Positions 9,162 through 17,915 of a stretch of DNA of 64,000 bases are shown piece by piece (the stretch's first letter is position 1; each line of letters opens with the position of its first letter). The position numbers and the translations under genes were made by a program. This stretch comes from Achromobacter sp. MFA1 R4 (lineage in GTDB: Bacteria; Pseudomonadota; Gammaproteobacteria; Burkholderiales; Burkholderiaceae_B). The stretch lies in assembly GCF_900156745.1 (NCBI RefSeq), contig NZ_LT707065.1, forward strand, positions 4,836,001 through 4,900,000. Reading direction: 5' to 3'. Below the pieces are notes generated by a model that saw nothing but the letters and a program-made list of their open reading frames with translations, had not been told where the DNA came from and did no database searches.

Positions 9162-10688
9162 TCAGCCCGGTTGCCCCGTGCGCCGGGCGCGATTCAGCAA
9201 CACGAAGGCGGCGGTGGCCAGCAGCATCAGCGTGGCGGTGGCGATGACCGCCGCGTAGCCGGTCTCAAAGGCGCCGCGGGCCAGCGCCGTCAGGGTGGCC
9301 GCAAGCTCCGTGGGCAGGCCGGCGGCGATGACGAGCGCTTCGTCCAGGCTGTCGCGCGCGGCGCTTGCGGCGGCCGCCTCGGCAACCCCGGCTGGCACGG
9401 ACAGCGTCTGCGCGTAGACGCCCGACAGGATCGAGCCCATCAGGGTCACGCCGAGCGCGCCGCCCAGTTCGTAGGACACCTCTTCGATCGATGCGGCCAT
9501 GCCGGCGCGCTCGGGCGTGGCGCTCTGCATGATGGTGCTGGACGCGGCCGTCATGGTGGCGCCGATGCCCAGGCCCAGCACGCACAGGCTGATCATCTGC
9601 GGCACGACCGCGGCGTCGTAGGTCATCAGGTAGCCGCCCATGCCCACGCCCGACACCAGCAGCGCCAGGAACAGCATGCGCCGGCTGCCCACGCGCCCCA
9701 GCAGCAGTCCGGCCAGCGGCCCGGCCACGAAGGCGGCCAGCGGCAGCGGCAGGATGAAGAGCGCGGACTGGATCGGCGACATGCCCAGCACCAGTTGCAG
9801 CCGCTGGCTGAACACCAGTTCCATCCCCAGCAGCGCGGCCGCGGCGAAGAGCGCCGCGGCCACGGCCGAGCTGAACGAGGCGTTGCGGAAGATGGCGAAG
9901 TCGATCAGCGGGTGGGGCCGGCGCCGCTGGCGGCGCACGAAGACGGTCAGGATCGCCGCGCCCGCCGCGCAGGCCAGCGCGGCATGCAGCCAGGACGGCG
10001 ACGCCCGGCCCAGTTCCTTGAGCGCGAAGGCGCACAGGACCATGCCCGCCATCACCTGCAGCGAACCGGTCAGATCCCAGGGCCGCGAGGCGTCGGGCAC
10101 GCTGGCCGGGATGCAGCGCCACGCCAGCGGCAGCGCCAGCAGCACGATGGGCACGTTGATGAGAAATACCGAGCCCCACCAGAAATGCTCCAGCAGAAGG
10201 CCGCCCACCACGGGCCCCAGCGCCGCACCGCCCGAGGCGACCGAGGCCCAGACGCCGATGGCGACGGCGCGCTCGCGCTCGTCGGCGAAGGCCAGGCGCA
10301 GGATGGACAGGGTGGCGGGCATCATCATTGCCGCGCCCACGCCCAGCAGCGCGCGCGCCGCGATCAGGACGGCGGCGCCCGGCGAATAGGCGGCGGCCAG
10401 CGAGGCTGCGCCAAACACGGCCAGCCCCAGCATGAACAGGCGCTTGTGGCCCAGCCGGTCGCCCAGCGTGCCCATGCCCAGCAACAGGCCGGATACGACC
10501 AGCGCGTAGACGTTCACGATCCAGAGCTTGGCCGACGCGGTGACGCCCAGTTCGTGCGTGAGCCGCGGCAGGGCGGTGTACAGGACCGTCATGTCGACGA
10601 CGATCAGCAGCAAGGCGCTGGACACGATGGCCAGCACCAGCCAGCGGCCGGGGGCGGACGCGGCGACAGCGTGGGAAGTCCGCTGCAT
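9162..10688 (-). CDS. DHA2-family (EmrB/QacA) MFS drug exporter
   Basis: 508 residues and about 14 hydrophobic segments, the size and pattern of the 14-helix DHA2 family. Motif A-like GDRLGHKR appears near residue 80 and the motif C region GPVVGGLLLEH near 160. It should be a proton-driven exporter of toxic organic compounds. ATG 10688 has AAGGAG 8 bases upstream. No membrane-fusion (EmrA) partner is adjacent, so it may work alone. The divergent LysR gene is its probable regulator. Confidence 0.9.
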   Translation of the reverse strand: MQRTSHAVAASAPGRWLVLAIVSSALLLIVVDMTVLYTALPRLTHELGVTASAKLWIVNVYALVVSGLLLGMGTLGDRLGHKRLFMLGLAVFGAASLAAAYSPGAAVLIAARALLGVGAAMMMPATLSILRLAFADERERAVAIGVWASVASGGAALGPVVGGLLLEHFWWGSVFLINVPIVLLALPLAWRCIPASVPDASRPWDLTGSLQVMAGMVLCAFALKELGRASPSWLHAALACAAGAAILTVFVRRQRRRPHPLIDFAIFRNASFSSAVAAALFAAAALLGMELVFSQRLQLVLGMSPIQSALFILPLPLAAFVAGPLAGLLLGRVGSRRMLFLALLVSGVGMGGYLMTYDAAVVPQMISLCVLGLGIGATMTAASSTIMQSATPERAGMAASIEEVSYELGGALGVTLMGSILSGVYAQTLSVPAGVAEAAAASAARDSLDEALVIAAGLPTELAATLTALARGAFETGYAAVIATATLMLLATAAFVLLNRARRTGQPG

Positions 10689-10754
10689 GGTTCTACTCCT
10701 TCATAAAGCAGGGATTTGCGCGCGCGCCCGGCGCGCACCGGTCCCTGGGCGCGC

Positions 10755-10772
10755 ATTATCCATCTGGATAAT
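10755..10772. promoter_or_regulatory. Perfect 7-bp inverted repeat between divergent MFS and LysR genes
   Basis: ATTATCC-ATCT-GGATAAT is a perfect dyad in the 149-bp intergenic region, positioned to control both the exporter (start 10688) and the LysR gene (start 10838). Likely an operator; the binding factor is inferred. Confidence 0.5.
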
Positions 10773-10793
10773 TTCAATTAGAAGTTGGATTCC

Positions 10794-10808
10794 ATCTATA
10801 AAATAGAT
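10794..10808. promoter_or_regulatory. LysR-type box (T-N11-A dyad)
   Basis: ATCTAT-AAA-ATAGAT is a perfect 6-bp inverted repeat holding a T-N11-A core (T10795, A10807), the classic LysR recognition pattern. It lies 30 bases upstream of the LysR start, a position typical of autorepression combined with control of the divergent gene. Confidence 0.55.
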
Positions 10809-10837
10809 GCGTAAAAAGGAATCAACCGGAGCGGACC

Positions 10838-11710
10838 ATGCAATGGACCCTGGATCAATTACGGCAATTCGTGGCGGCGGCAGAGGCGGGCTCGTTTTCG
10901 GCGGCGGGCCGGCGCATCGGCCGCGCGCAGTCGGCGGTCAGCACGTCAGTGGGATTGCTGGAGGCGGATCTGGGCGTGGCGCTGTTCGACCGGTCCCGGC
11001 GCAATGCGGTGCTGACCCCGGCCGGTGAAGTGATGCTGCTGGAAGCGAGGGAGCTGCTGCGGCAGGCCGGCGGCCTTGCCCAACGCGCGCTGTCGTTTGC
11101 GGGCGGGCAAGAGGCGCGGCTGTCCATTGCGCTGGATGAGGCCCTGCCGTATCTCGTGCTGGGCGCGCTGGTGGTGGAATTGGCGGAGCGGTTTCCGGCG
11201 CTGGAGCTGACGCAGTTGAACGGCACCGCGACCGAGGTGGCCGACTACGTTCGGCAGGGCCGGGCGAGCATCGCGTTCCATTTCGACCGGGGCGATCCGG
11301 GCAGCGACTTCGCGCACCGGTACCTGGGCACCGTGGCGCAGGGCATTTTCGTGGCGTCGGACCACCCGCTGGCGGCCTTGCCGACCGTGTCGCGCAAGGA
11401 CCTGGCGCGGCACCGCCAGCTTGTGATGCAGATGGAAGGCGTCGAGGACATGGTGCTGAGCCCGACGTTGTGGCGCACCGACAGCTTCTACAGCATCGCG
11501 GGGATGGTGGCCGACGGCCTGGGCTTTGCGATCCTGCCTCTGAACATCGCGGAATACGAAAGCTTTCGCACCACGCTGACCCCGGTGCCCTGCGCGGAAC
11601 TGGCGTTGCCGATGCTGTCCGTGCGCACGCTGTGGCTGCAGGGCGCGGAGCCGGGTGAAACGGAGCTGTGGCTGCAGCAGCGCATGGAGCAGTTGCTGCG
11701 GGCGGGGTAG
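10838..11710 (+). CDS. LysR-family transcriptional regulator
   Basis: 290 residues. The N-terminal winged helix (LRQFVAAAEAGSFSAAGRRIGRAQSAVSTSV) is canonical and the LysR substrate-binding domain runs from about 90 to the end. Divergent from the DHA2 exporter with two dyads between them, so it most likely senses a compound exported by that pump. ATG 10838 is preceded by CCGGAG. It converges with the GntR gene 20 bases away. Confidence 0.9.
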   Translation: MQWTLDQLRQFVAAAEAGSFSAAGRRIGRAQSAVSTSVGLLEADLGVALFDRSRRNAVLTPAGEVMLLEARELLRQAGGLAQRALSFAGGQEARLSIALDEALPYLVLGALVVELAERFPALELTQLNGTATEVADYVRQGRASIAFHFDRGDPGSDFAHRYLGTVAQGIFVASDHPLAALPTVSRKDLARHRQLVMQMEGVEDMVLSPTLWRTDSFYSIAGMVADGLGFAILPLNIAEYESFRTTLTPVPCAELALPMLSVRTLWLQGAEPGETELWLQQRMEQLLRAG

Positions 11711-11730
11711 ACGGGCGACGCCGCCAGGCG

Positions 11731-12453
11731 TCAGCTCAACAGCGCAGCCACCAGGTCGCTGCCCGGCTGCCGGTCGCCGGCAAAGTCCAGCGCGGCCAGC
11801 ACGTGTTCCAGGTGTTCGTCCATCAGGGCGCAGGCGCGTTCGACGTCGCCTGCGCGGGCCGCTTCGATGAAGGCGTGGTGCTCGCGCGAGGAGCAACTGG
11901 CGTCGTGCGAGCTCTGGAACAGCACGGTGATGACGGCGCTGCGCGCGGACAGTTCGCGCAGCATGCCGGTCAGCACCGAATTGCCGACGGCTTCGGCCAG
12001 CAGGATGTGGAAATGGCTGAGCAGGTGGTTGCGCGCCTGCACGTCGCCGCTTTCGACGGCGCGGCGTTCCTCGGCAAGGTGGGCGTCGATGCGGCGGTAG
12101 TCGGCGTCCTGGGCGCGCGCGACGAATTCCCGGGCCAGCGCGGCTTCCAGGATGCGGCGCACGGCGTAGACCTCGCGGGCCTCGTTGGCATCGGGTTTGC
12201 TGACGAACGCGCCCTTGTCCGGGATGATGTTGATCAGCTTGTCCTTGGACAGCATCAGGAGCGCGGCGCGGATCTTGGTGCGACTGACCTTGTAGACCCG
12301 GGCCAGGGCCTCTTCGCGCAGCCGGGTGCCGGGCGGGAGCTTGTGCGCGACGATGGCGGCGGCCACTTCCTTGGCGATGTCGTCGGCGCTGGGGTCGGGC
12401 TGGACTTCCTGGATCATGGGGCGCGGCAGGGGCTGCCGGGTGGGAGAAACCAT
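11731..12453 (-). CDS. GntR-family (FCD) transcriptional regulator
   Basis: 240 residues with a GntR winged helix (LPPGTRLREEALARVYKVSRTKIRAALL, about 40-75) and a C-terminal FCD domain. It is the last leftward gene after a Bug receptor and an acyl-CoA catabolic operon and probably regulates that set. A dyad resembling the FCD-family operator lies 44-57 bases upstream. No strong ribosome site is seen; ATG 12417 is an alternative start. Confidence 0.82.
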   Translation of the reverse strand: MVSPTRQPLPRPMIQEVQPDPSADDIAKEVAAAIVAHKLPPGTRLREEALARVYKVSRTKIRAALLMLSKDKLINIIPDKGAFVSKPDANEAREVYAVRRILEAALAREFVARAQDADYRRIDAHLAEERRAVESGDVQARNHLLSHFHILLAEAVGNSVLTGMLRELSARSAVITVLFQSSHDASCSSREHHAFIEAARAGDVERACALMDEHLEHVLAALDFAGDRQPGSDLVAALLS

Positions 12454-12476
12454 CGGGCAGCCAGTCTAACAAAAGC

Positions 12477-12529
12477 CGGGCGGGGCGGCAGACATTTTTT
12501 GCATACAAAATCTGTCCGCGCCCCGCCCG
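12477..12529. promoter_or_regulatory. GC-rich stem enclosing a FadR/VanR-like operator
   Basis: Eleven-base perfect arms (12477-12487 and 12519-12529) flank an AT-rich centre with TTTTGCATACAAAA at 12497-12510, close to the TTGTATACAA-type sites of FCD-GntR proteins. The stem lies between the Bug stop and the GntR start on the minus strand. It could end Bug transcription while the centre serves GntR autoregulation. Confidence 0.45.
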
Positions 12530-12575
12530 TGCCGGGCCCGCGCCCCGGGTCGCCGCCCCGGGTGCCCGCGGCGGA

Positions 12576-13559
12576 CTACTTCGCCATCAGGCCCAGATGT
12601 TCGATCAGGTCCTTTTCCTTGACGTAGGTGGCCTGCGCCCACGCCTTGTACTCCTCGCTGCTGCGGTAGGCGGGCGACTGGTTGAGCTGCTTCATGACGT
12701 CCATGCTGGCCTGGTCGAAGAGCGCCTTCTTGAAGGCGTCATGCAGGATCTTCACCACCGCCGGGTCCATGCCCTTCGGACCGGCCAGGCCGTAGGGCGA
12801 GGTGGACACGACCTTGTAGCCCAGCTCCTGCGCGGTGGGCACGTCGGGCCAGCGGGTGGTGCGTTTGTCGCCGAAGGTGACCAAAAGGCGCATCTTGCCC
12901 GAATCCACGAACTGGTCCCAGCCGGTGGCGTCGCTCTGCGCCATGACGTGGCCGCCCAGCAGGGCCTGCTGCATGTCGGCGTTGCCCTTGAAGGGCACGT
13001 GGTTGAGCTTGACGTTCGCGTTGATGGCGATTTCTTCCATGATCAGGTGCGGCGACGAGCCGATGCCGGTGGAGCCGTAGTCGATCCGGCCAGGCGACTT
13101 GCGCGCCGCCTCGATGTATTCGTTGAAGGTCTTGAACGGCGAGTCCGAGCGCACGGTAAAGCCGAAGGTGTAGCCGGACAGGCCCACGATGAAGGTGAAG
13201 TCGTTGATGGGATCCCAGCTGCTTTTCTGCATGTAGGGCATGCGCAGCATCGCCAGCGTGTACAGGGCGATCGTGTAGCCGTCCGGCTTGGCCGTCTTGG
13301 CCATGGTGGCCGTGCCCAGCGTGCCGCCGGCGCCCGGGCGGTTCTCCACGATGACTGGCTGGCCCAGGTACTTGGAGGCGTCCTGCGCGACGATCCGCAG
13401 GTGGCGGTCGGTGGAGCCGCCGGCCGGGAAAGGCACGATCAGGGTGATGGGCTTGGTGGGAAAGTCGGTCTGGGCGCTGGCGGAAAATGGCAAGGCGGCG
13501 CTTGCCAGGGTGAGCGTCAGGGCGGCGAGGCAGGCGCGTCGCAGGGGCAGTTGGGGCAT
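12576..13559 (-). CDS. Bug-family periplasmic solute receptor
   Basis: 327 residues with a cleavable signal peptide (hydrophobic 8-26, then SASAQTD). The Bug pattern PITLIVPFPAGGSTDRHLR is followed by VENRPGAGGTLG. AGGAGA lies just upstream of ATG 13559. It lies directly downstream of the acyl-CoA ligase gene and so probably captures the carboxylic acid that the enzymes degrade. No TctAB partners are present. The ligand is unknown. Confidence 0.9.
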   Translation of the reverse strand: MPQLPLRRACLAALTLTLASAALPFSASAQTDFPTKPITLIVPFPAGGSTDRHLRIVAQDASKYLGQPVIVENRPGAGGTLGTATMAKTAKPDGYTIALYTLAMLRMPYMQKSSWDPINDFTFIVGLSGYTFGFTVRSDSPFKTFNEYIEAARKSPGRIDYGSTGIGSSPHLIMEEIAINANVKLNHVPFKGNADMQQALLGGHVMAQSDATGWDQFVDSGKMRLLVTFGDKRTTRWPDVPTAQELGYKVVSTSPYGLAGPKGMDPAVVKILHDAFKKALFDQASMDVMKQLNQSPAYRSSEEYKAWAQATYVKEKDLIEHLGLMAK

Positions 13560-13596
13560 GTGGGTTGTCTCCTGGTGTGTTGTTATGGGATGCCAG

Positions 13597-15549
13597 TCAG
13601 TCGCGCACGTCGACTTTGACGGGCAGCCGGGACAGCGCCTCGCGCAGCCGTTCCTTCAGCGGCGCGGGCGCACCGGCGCCGGCTTCTACGGCGACATACG
13701 GTTGCGCATCGGCCAGCACGCGAAAGACGGGTTCGTCTTGCGCGAGGCCGGCTTCTTGCAGGGTGCGCGCCACCACGGCCTGGACCGACACGGCGGTCGC
13801 CAGGCGGCGCAAATCGGGTTTGTAGATCTTGCCCACGTTGGTCATCGGCATGCTGTCCAGCACGATGACGCGCTTGGGCCGCGCCGGGCCTTCGTCCACA
13901 TGGGCGGCGGCGTGGGCGACAAGTTCGGCTTCGGTCGCGGCGCTGCCTTCGGCCAGCGTGACGAAGGCGATCGGCAGCTCGCCGGCGTAGGCGTCCGGGG
14001 CGCCGACCGCGGCGCACAACTGCACCGCGGGGTGCGTGGCGAGCGCGTCCTCGATGGTCTTGGGATCGATGTTGTGGCCGCCGCGGATGATCAGGTCCTT
14101 GGCGCGGCCTTGCAGGTGGAGGCGGCCTTCGGCATCCATGTATCCGACGTCGCCGCTGATGAGCCAGCCGTCTTCAGTGAAGGCGCGGGCGGTGTCTTCG
14201 GGGTCCAGGAAGCCGGGGATGACGTTGGGCGCCTTGATCAGCAACATGCCCGGCGTGCCGGGGGGCAGGTCGCGCGCGGGCTGGCCTGCGGGCAGGTCCA
14301 GGCCGACGATGCGCACCTGCACGTAGGGCAGCGGAAAGCCGACGCAATTGACCGGGAATTCGCAGCCGGGCGGGGAAATCGAGGTGATGCCGGCCATCTC
14401 GGTCATGCCCAGGCTCTCGCTGACGTGCAGGCCGAACAGGCGCTTGAACCGCGCCGCCAGTTCGGCCGGCAAGGGCGCCGCGCCGGTGCGGCAGTAGCGC
14501 AGCGAGGAGATGTCCGCGCCGTCCAGCGGCACCTCGGCCAGCGCGGCCAGGATGGTTGGCACGCCCTGCAGCGAGGTCGCGCGGTGCTTTTCCACCAGGC
14601 GCCAATAGTTGCGCAGCACGTCGCGGTTGCGCAGCAGCAGCGTGGTCGGGATGACGGTTTCAACGCCCGACGACAGGGCCGCCAGCGACGCGGGCAGCAC
14701 GCCCGCCACGTGAAAGAGCGGGTAGCCGTTGATGACCACGTCGCCCGGGCCGGCATTCTGCAATTGCACGGCCGCCCAGGCCGAGAACACCTGGTTGGCG
14801 TGCGTATGGATGGCCAGCTTGGGCGCCCCGGTGGTGCCGCCGGTGTGGAAGTAGGCGGCCACGTCGCTGGCGCGGATGACGCGCCCGCTCACCAGCCGGT
14901 CGGACGGCTGCGCGGCGCGGCTGGCGTCGAAGTCTAGGGCGCCGTCGGGCAGGGCGGGGCGGTCGGCGGCCGTCTCGTGCCACGGCGCCACGCGCAGCAG
15001 CGTTTGCAGCGTCGGCACCCGATCCATTAGCCGCAAGGCCTTGGACCAGGAGCCGCATTCGACGTCCGAGCCGTAGGCGATCAGCACCTTGGCGCGCGCC
15101 GTCGTCATCAGCGACGCGAGCTTGTCGTCGGTCAGGAGCGGGTTGAGCGGCTGGACGATGCCGGCCGCTTCGCCGCCCCACAGGGCCAGGTGGTACTCCA
15201 GGCAGCCGGGCAGCAGCACGCCGACGGCGTCGCCTTCGCGGATGCCCAGGCTGTGCAGCAGGTTGGCCGTCTGGTGGATGCCGGCCAGCAGTTCGCGATA
15301 GGTCCAGCTGATGGCGTCGTCGGCGGGATCGGCGCTGCGCAGGAAAGTCAGGGCGCGCCGGTCGCCGAAGGCGGCCGCGGAATTGCAGAAGATCTCGTAG
15401 GTGCTCTGCACCGTCAGCGTTTCCGCCAGCGGCCGGGCCTGCAGCCGCTGGACGTCCTGCGCGGTGCGCACCGCGAAGGGGGCGGCGAAGGGGGCGGCGA
15501 AGGGGGCGGCTAAGGGGCGCGAGAGCGTCGCGGTAGGAGAGTCGATCAT
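13597..15549 (-). CDS. Acyl-CoA synthetase (AMP-binding, ANL superfamily)
   Basis: 650 residues, ANL family. The P-loop-like motif YFHTGGTTGAPK is present, with an ESLGMTEMAG adenylation motif and the hinge region ISGDVGYMDAEGRLHLQGRAKDL (quoted here in family terms; WLISGDVGY to GRAKD). It activates a carboxylic acid to its CoA thioester for the dehydrogenases encoded upstream. The N-terminus carries an AAPF repeat from a 12-bp tandem array. ATG 15549, with GGAAG upstream, lies 16 bases after the preceding stop. Somewhat longer than simple acyl-CoA ligases (540-560 residues), mainly at the N-terminus. Confidence 0.86.
   Translation of the reverse strand: MIDSPTATLSRPLAAPFAAPFAAPFAVRTAQDVQRLQARPLAETLTVQSTYEIFCNSAAAFGDRRALTFLRSADPADDAISWTYRELLAGIHQTANLLHSLGIREGDAVGVLLPGCLEYHLALWGGEAAGIVQPLNPLLTDDKLASLMTTARAKVLIAYGSDVECGSWSKALRLMDRVPTLQTLLRVAPWHETAADRPALPDGALDFDASRAAQPSDRLVSGRVIRASDVAAYFHTGGTTGAPKLAIHTHANQVFSAWAAVQLQNAGPGDVVINGYPLFHVAGVLPASLAALSSGVETVIPTTLLLRNRDVLRNYWRLVEKHRATSLQGVPTILAALAEVPLDGADISSLRYCRTGAAPLPAELAARFKRLFGLHVSESLGMTEMAGITSISPPGCEFPVNCVGFPLPYVQVRIVGLDLPAGQPARDLPPGTPGMLLIKAPNVIPGFLDPEDTARAFTEDGWLISGDVGYMDAEGRLHLQGRAKDLIIRGGHNIDPKTIEDALATHPAVQLCAAVGAPDAYAGELPIAFVTLAEGSAATEAELVAHAAAHVDEGPARPKRVIVLDSMPMTNVGKIYKPDLRRLATAVSVQAVVARTLQEAGLAQDEPVFRVLADAQPYVAVEAGAGAPAPLKERLREALSRLPVKVDVRD
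15475..15516. repeat. 12-bp tandem repeat inside the acyl-CoA synthetase gene
   Basis: GGCGGCGAAGGG repeats at 15481-15492 and 15493-15504, with one variant at 15505-15516 and a half unit before. It encodes repeated Ala-Ala-Pro-Phe near the N-terminus. Being in frame, copy change would alter length without breaking the gene. Confidence 0.85.
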
Positions 15550-15565
15550 GGCCGTGCTTCCGCGA

Positions 15566-16699
15566 TCATGCCTGGCCCAGCGCAATGTAGCGGCGCAGGT
15601 GGTGGTCTTCGTCGCCCAACTGGTGGTCGATCATGACCAGGCGCTTGGCATAGTGCGCCAGCGGCAGCTCCCAGGTCATGCCGATGCCGCCATGGAGCTG
15701 GATGCATTCCTCGGCCACCAGCGTGCCGATGCGGCCGATGGTGGTTTTGGCGGCGGACAGCGCGCGTTCGCGCGTGGCCCGGTCGGGATGGTCGACGGCC
15801 GCGGCCGCGTTGATGACCGCCGAGCGCGCCTGCTCGATCTCCAACAGCACGTCGGCCATGCGGTGCTGCAGGGCCTGGAAGCTGCCGATGGGCGTGCCGA
15901 ACTGACGGCGCGTGCGCAGGTATTCCAGCGTCGCGTCGCGCGCGCAGTCCATGGCGCCCACGGCCTCGGCGCACAGCGCCAGGATGCCGCGGCCGACGGC
16001 GCGCTCCAGCAACGCATGGCCGGCGCCTTCCTGGCCGAGGAGGGCGCCGGGGGCGAGCTGCACCTTGTCCATAACCAGTTCCGCGGCGCGTCCGCCGTCG
16101 ATCAGTCCGTATCCGCGCAGCGCCAGGCCGGGCGTGCCCCGGTCGACCAGGAACAGGCTGATGCCTGCTTCGTCGTCCTGGTCGCCGGACGTGCGCGCGG
16201 ACACGAGGAAGAGGTCGGCATGTTCGCCCGCGTAGACCACCGCCTTGGCGCCGTCGAGCACCCAGCCGTCGGCGCTGCGCTGGGCGCGCGTGGCCACGCG
16301 GTTCAGGTCGTAGCCGGATTCCGGTTCGGCCTGCGCCAGCGCTGCGGTAAGGCTGCCCGCGATCAGGCCGTCCAGGGCCTCGCGCTGCGCGGGCGTGCCG
16401 GCTGCGGCGATCGCGCTGCCCACCATCAGGGCGTCCAGGAAGGGTTCGACGACCAGGCCGCGCCCCAGCGCTTCAAAGACGACGGAGATGTCAAAGCCCG
16501 CGCCGCCGAGCCCGCCGTCGTCCTCGGCGAACAGCGCCCCGATGGCGCCCAGCTCGGCATAGCGTCGCCAGAAGTCCGGGCTGTAGCCCTGGGGCGATTC
16601 CGCGTTGCGCATGCGGGTGGTGAAGCCGTATTGCTCGGCGACAAAACGGCGCAGCATGTCGGAGAGCATGCGCCGGTCTTCGGTGTGTTCGAAATTCAT
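15566..16699 (-). CDS. Acyl-CoA dehydrogenase family protein (shorter partner)
   Basis: 377 residues with the three-domain acyl-CoA dehydrogenase layout: helical N-domain, a middle beta-domain (AQAEPESGYD, AKAVVYAGEH) and a C-terminal helical FAD domain ending in QLHGGIGMTWELPLAHY, which holds the conserved GGIGxT. It starts 9 bases after the stop of the other dehydrogenase gene, and such pairs often form heteromers that oxidise sterol side chains or cyclic acids. A heteromeric alpha2beta2 enzyme is an inference from pairing. Confidence 0.87.
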   Translation of the reverse strand: MNFEHTEDRRMLSDMLRRFVAEQYGFTTRMRNAESPQGYSPDFWRRYAELGAIGALFAEDDGGLGGAGFDISVVFEALGRGLVVEPFLDALMVGSAIAAAGTPAQREALDGLIAGSLTAALAQAEPESGYDLNRVATRAQRSADGWVLDGAKAVVYAGEHADLFLVSARTSGDQDDEAGISLFLVDRGTPGLALRGYGLIDGGRAAELVMDKVQLAPGALLGQEGAGHALLERAVGRGILALCAEAVGAMDCARDATLEYLRTRRQFGTPIGSFQALQHRMADVLLEIEQARSAVINAAAAVDHPDRATRERALSAAKTTIGRIGTLVAEECIQLHGGIGMTWELPLAHYAKRLVMIDHQLGDEDHHLRRYIALGQA

Positions 16700-16708
16700 G
16701 GCCTGCCC

Positions 16709-17905
16709 TTACAGTCCGAGGATCATCTTGGAGATGATGTTCTTCTGGATTTCATTGGAGCCGCCGAAGATCGACAGCTTGCGGTTGTTGAAGTACTGCG
16801 CGGCGGCGCTGGCGGCGCCCTCGGGGCCGACGGGCGGGGCGTCGTAGCCATCGTGGAGGGCCTCGGGGATGAAGGGGCGGGCATAGGGCCCCATGGCGCG
16901 GCGGTTCAGCGCGGTGATTTCCTGCCGGATCTGCGTGCCGCGTATCTTGAGCATCGAGCTTTCCGCGCCCGGCGCGCCGCCGCCGGCCACGGCCGCCACC
17001 ACGCGCAGATTGGTCGTGCGCATGTTGGCCAGCTCGATTTCCACGCGCGCCAGGCGGGCGGCGAAGTCGGGGTCTTCGGCCAGCGGGCGGCCATGCTTTT
17101 TCTGGCGGGCGGCCACGGCCTTCAGGCGTTCCAGCGCGGCCGTGGACTGGCCCACGCCCGCGATGTTGGTGCGTTCGTAGGTCAGCAGGTACTTGGCGCA
17201 GGTCCAGCCGCGATTTTCCTCGCCCACCAGGTTCTCCGCGGGCACGCGCACGTCGGAGAAGAAGACTTCGTTGACTTCGTGCTCGCCATCCAGGGTGATG
17301 ATGGGGCGCACTTCGACGCCGGGGCTGTTCATGTCGATCAGCAGAAAGCTGATGCCTTCCTGGCGCCGGCCTTCCTGCGACGTGCGCACCAGGCAGAAGA
17401 TCATGTTGGCGTACTGGCCCAGCGTGGTCCAGGTCTTCTGGCCGTTGACGATGTAGCTGTCGCCGTCGCGGACGGCGGTGGTCTTGACGGACGCCAGGTC
17501 CGATCCCGCGCCCGGTTCCGAGTAGCCCTGGCACCACCAGTCCGACCCGTCCAGGATGCGCGGCAGCCAGTGGCGGCGCTGCGCCTCGGACCCGTACTTG
17601 ATCAGGACGGGTCCGAGCATGCTCAAGCCGAAGGGCACGATACGCGGCGCGCTGGCGAGCGCGCATTCGTTGTCGAAGATGTATTTCTGCGTGGCGCTCC
17701 AGCCGGTGCCGCCGTATTCCACGGGCCAGTGCGTGGCCAGCCAGCCTTGGGCGTTCAGGATGGCGTGCCACTCGGTCATGTCGTCGCGCGTCAGCAGCTT
17801 GCCGTCGGCGACCTTGTCGGCGAGGCGCCGGGGCAGCTTTGCGTCCAGGAACGCGCGTACCTCGTCGCGAAAGGCCAGTTCTTCAGGGGTGAATTCCAGA
17901 TCCAT
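16709..17905 (-). CDS. Acyl-CoA dehydrogenase family protein (longer partner)
   Basis: 398 residues. Typical middle-domain segments GYSEPGAGSDLAS and QKTWTTLGQYA place the flavin and substrate site, and the C-terminus has the FGGSNEIQKNIISKM motif seen in FadE17/FadE-like enzymes. It catalyses the first alpha,beta oxidation of an acyl-CoA. The start MDLEFTPEE at 17905 is chosen because upstream sequence is unlike the family. It lies 10 bases after the thiolase stop, in one operon. Confidence 0.88.
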   Translation of the reverse strand: MDLEFTPEELAFRDEVRAFLDAKLPRRLADKVADGKLLTRDDMTEWHAILNAQGWLATHWPVEYGGTGWSATQKYIFDNECALASAPRIVPFGLSMLGPVLIKYGSEAQRRHWLPRILDGSDWWCQGYSEPGAGSDLASVKTTAVRDGDSYIVNGQKTWTTLGQYANMIFCLVRTSQEGRRQEGISFLLIDMNSPGVEVRPIITLDGEHEVNEVFFSDVRVPAENLVGEENRGWTCAKYLLTYERTNIAGVGQSTAALERLKAVAARQKKHGRPLAEDPDFAARLARVEIELANMRTTNLRVVAAVAGGGAPGAESSMLKIRGTQIRQEITALNRRAMGPYARPFIPEALHDGYDAPPVGPEGAASAAAQYFNNRKLSIFGGSNEIQKNIISKMILGL

Positions 17906-17915
17906 GCGGGGTCTC

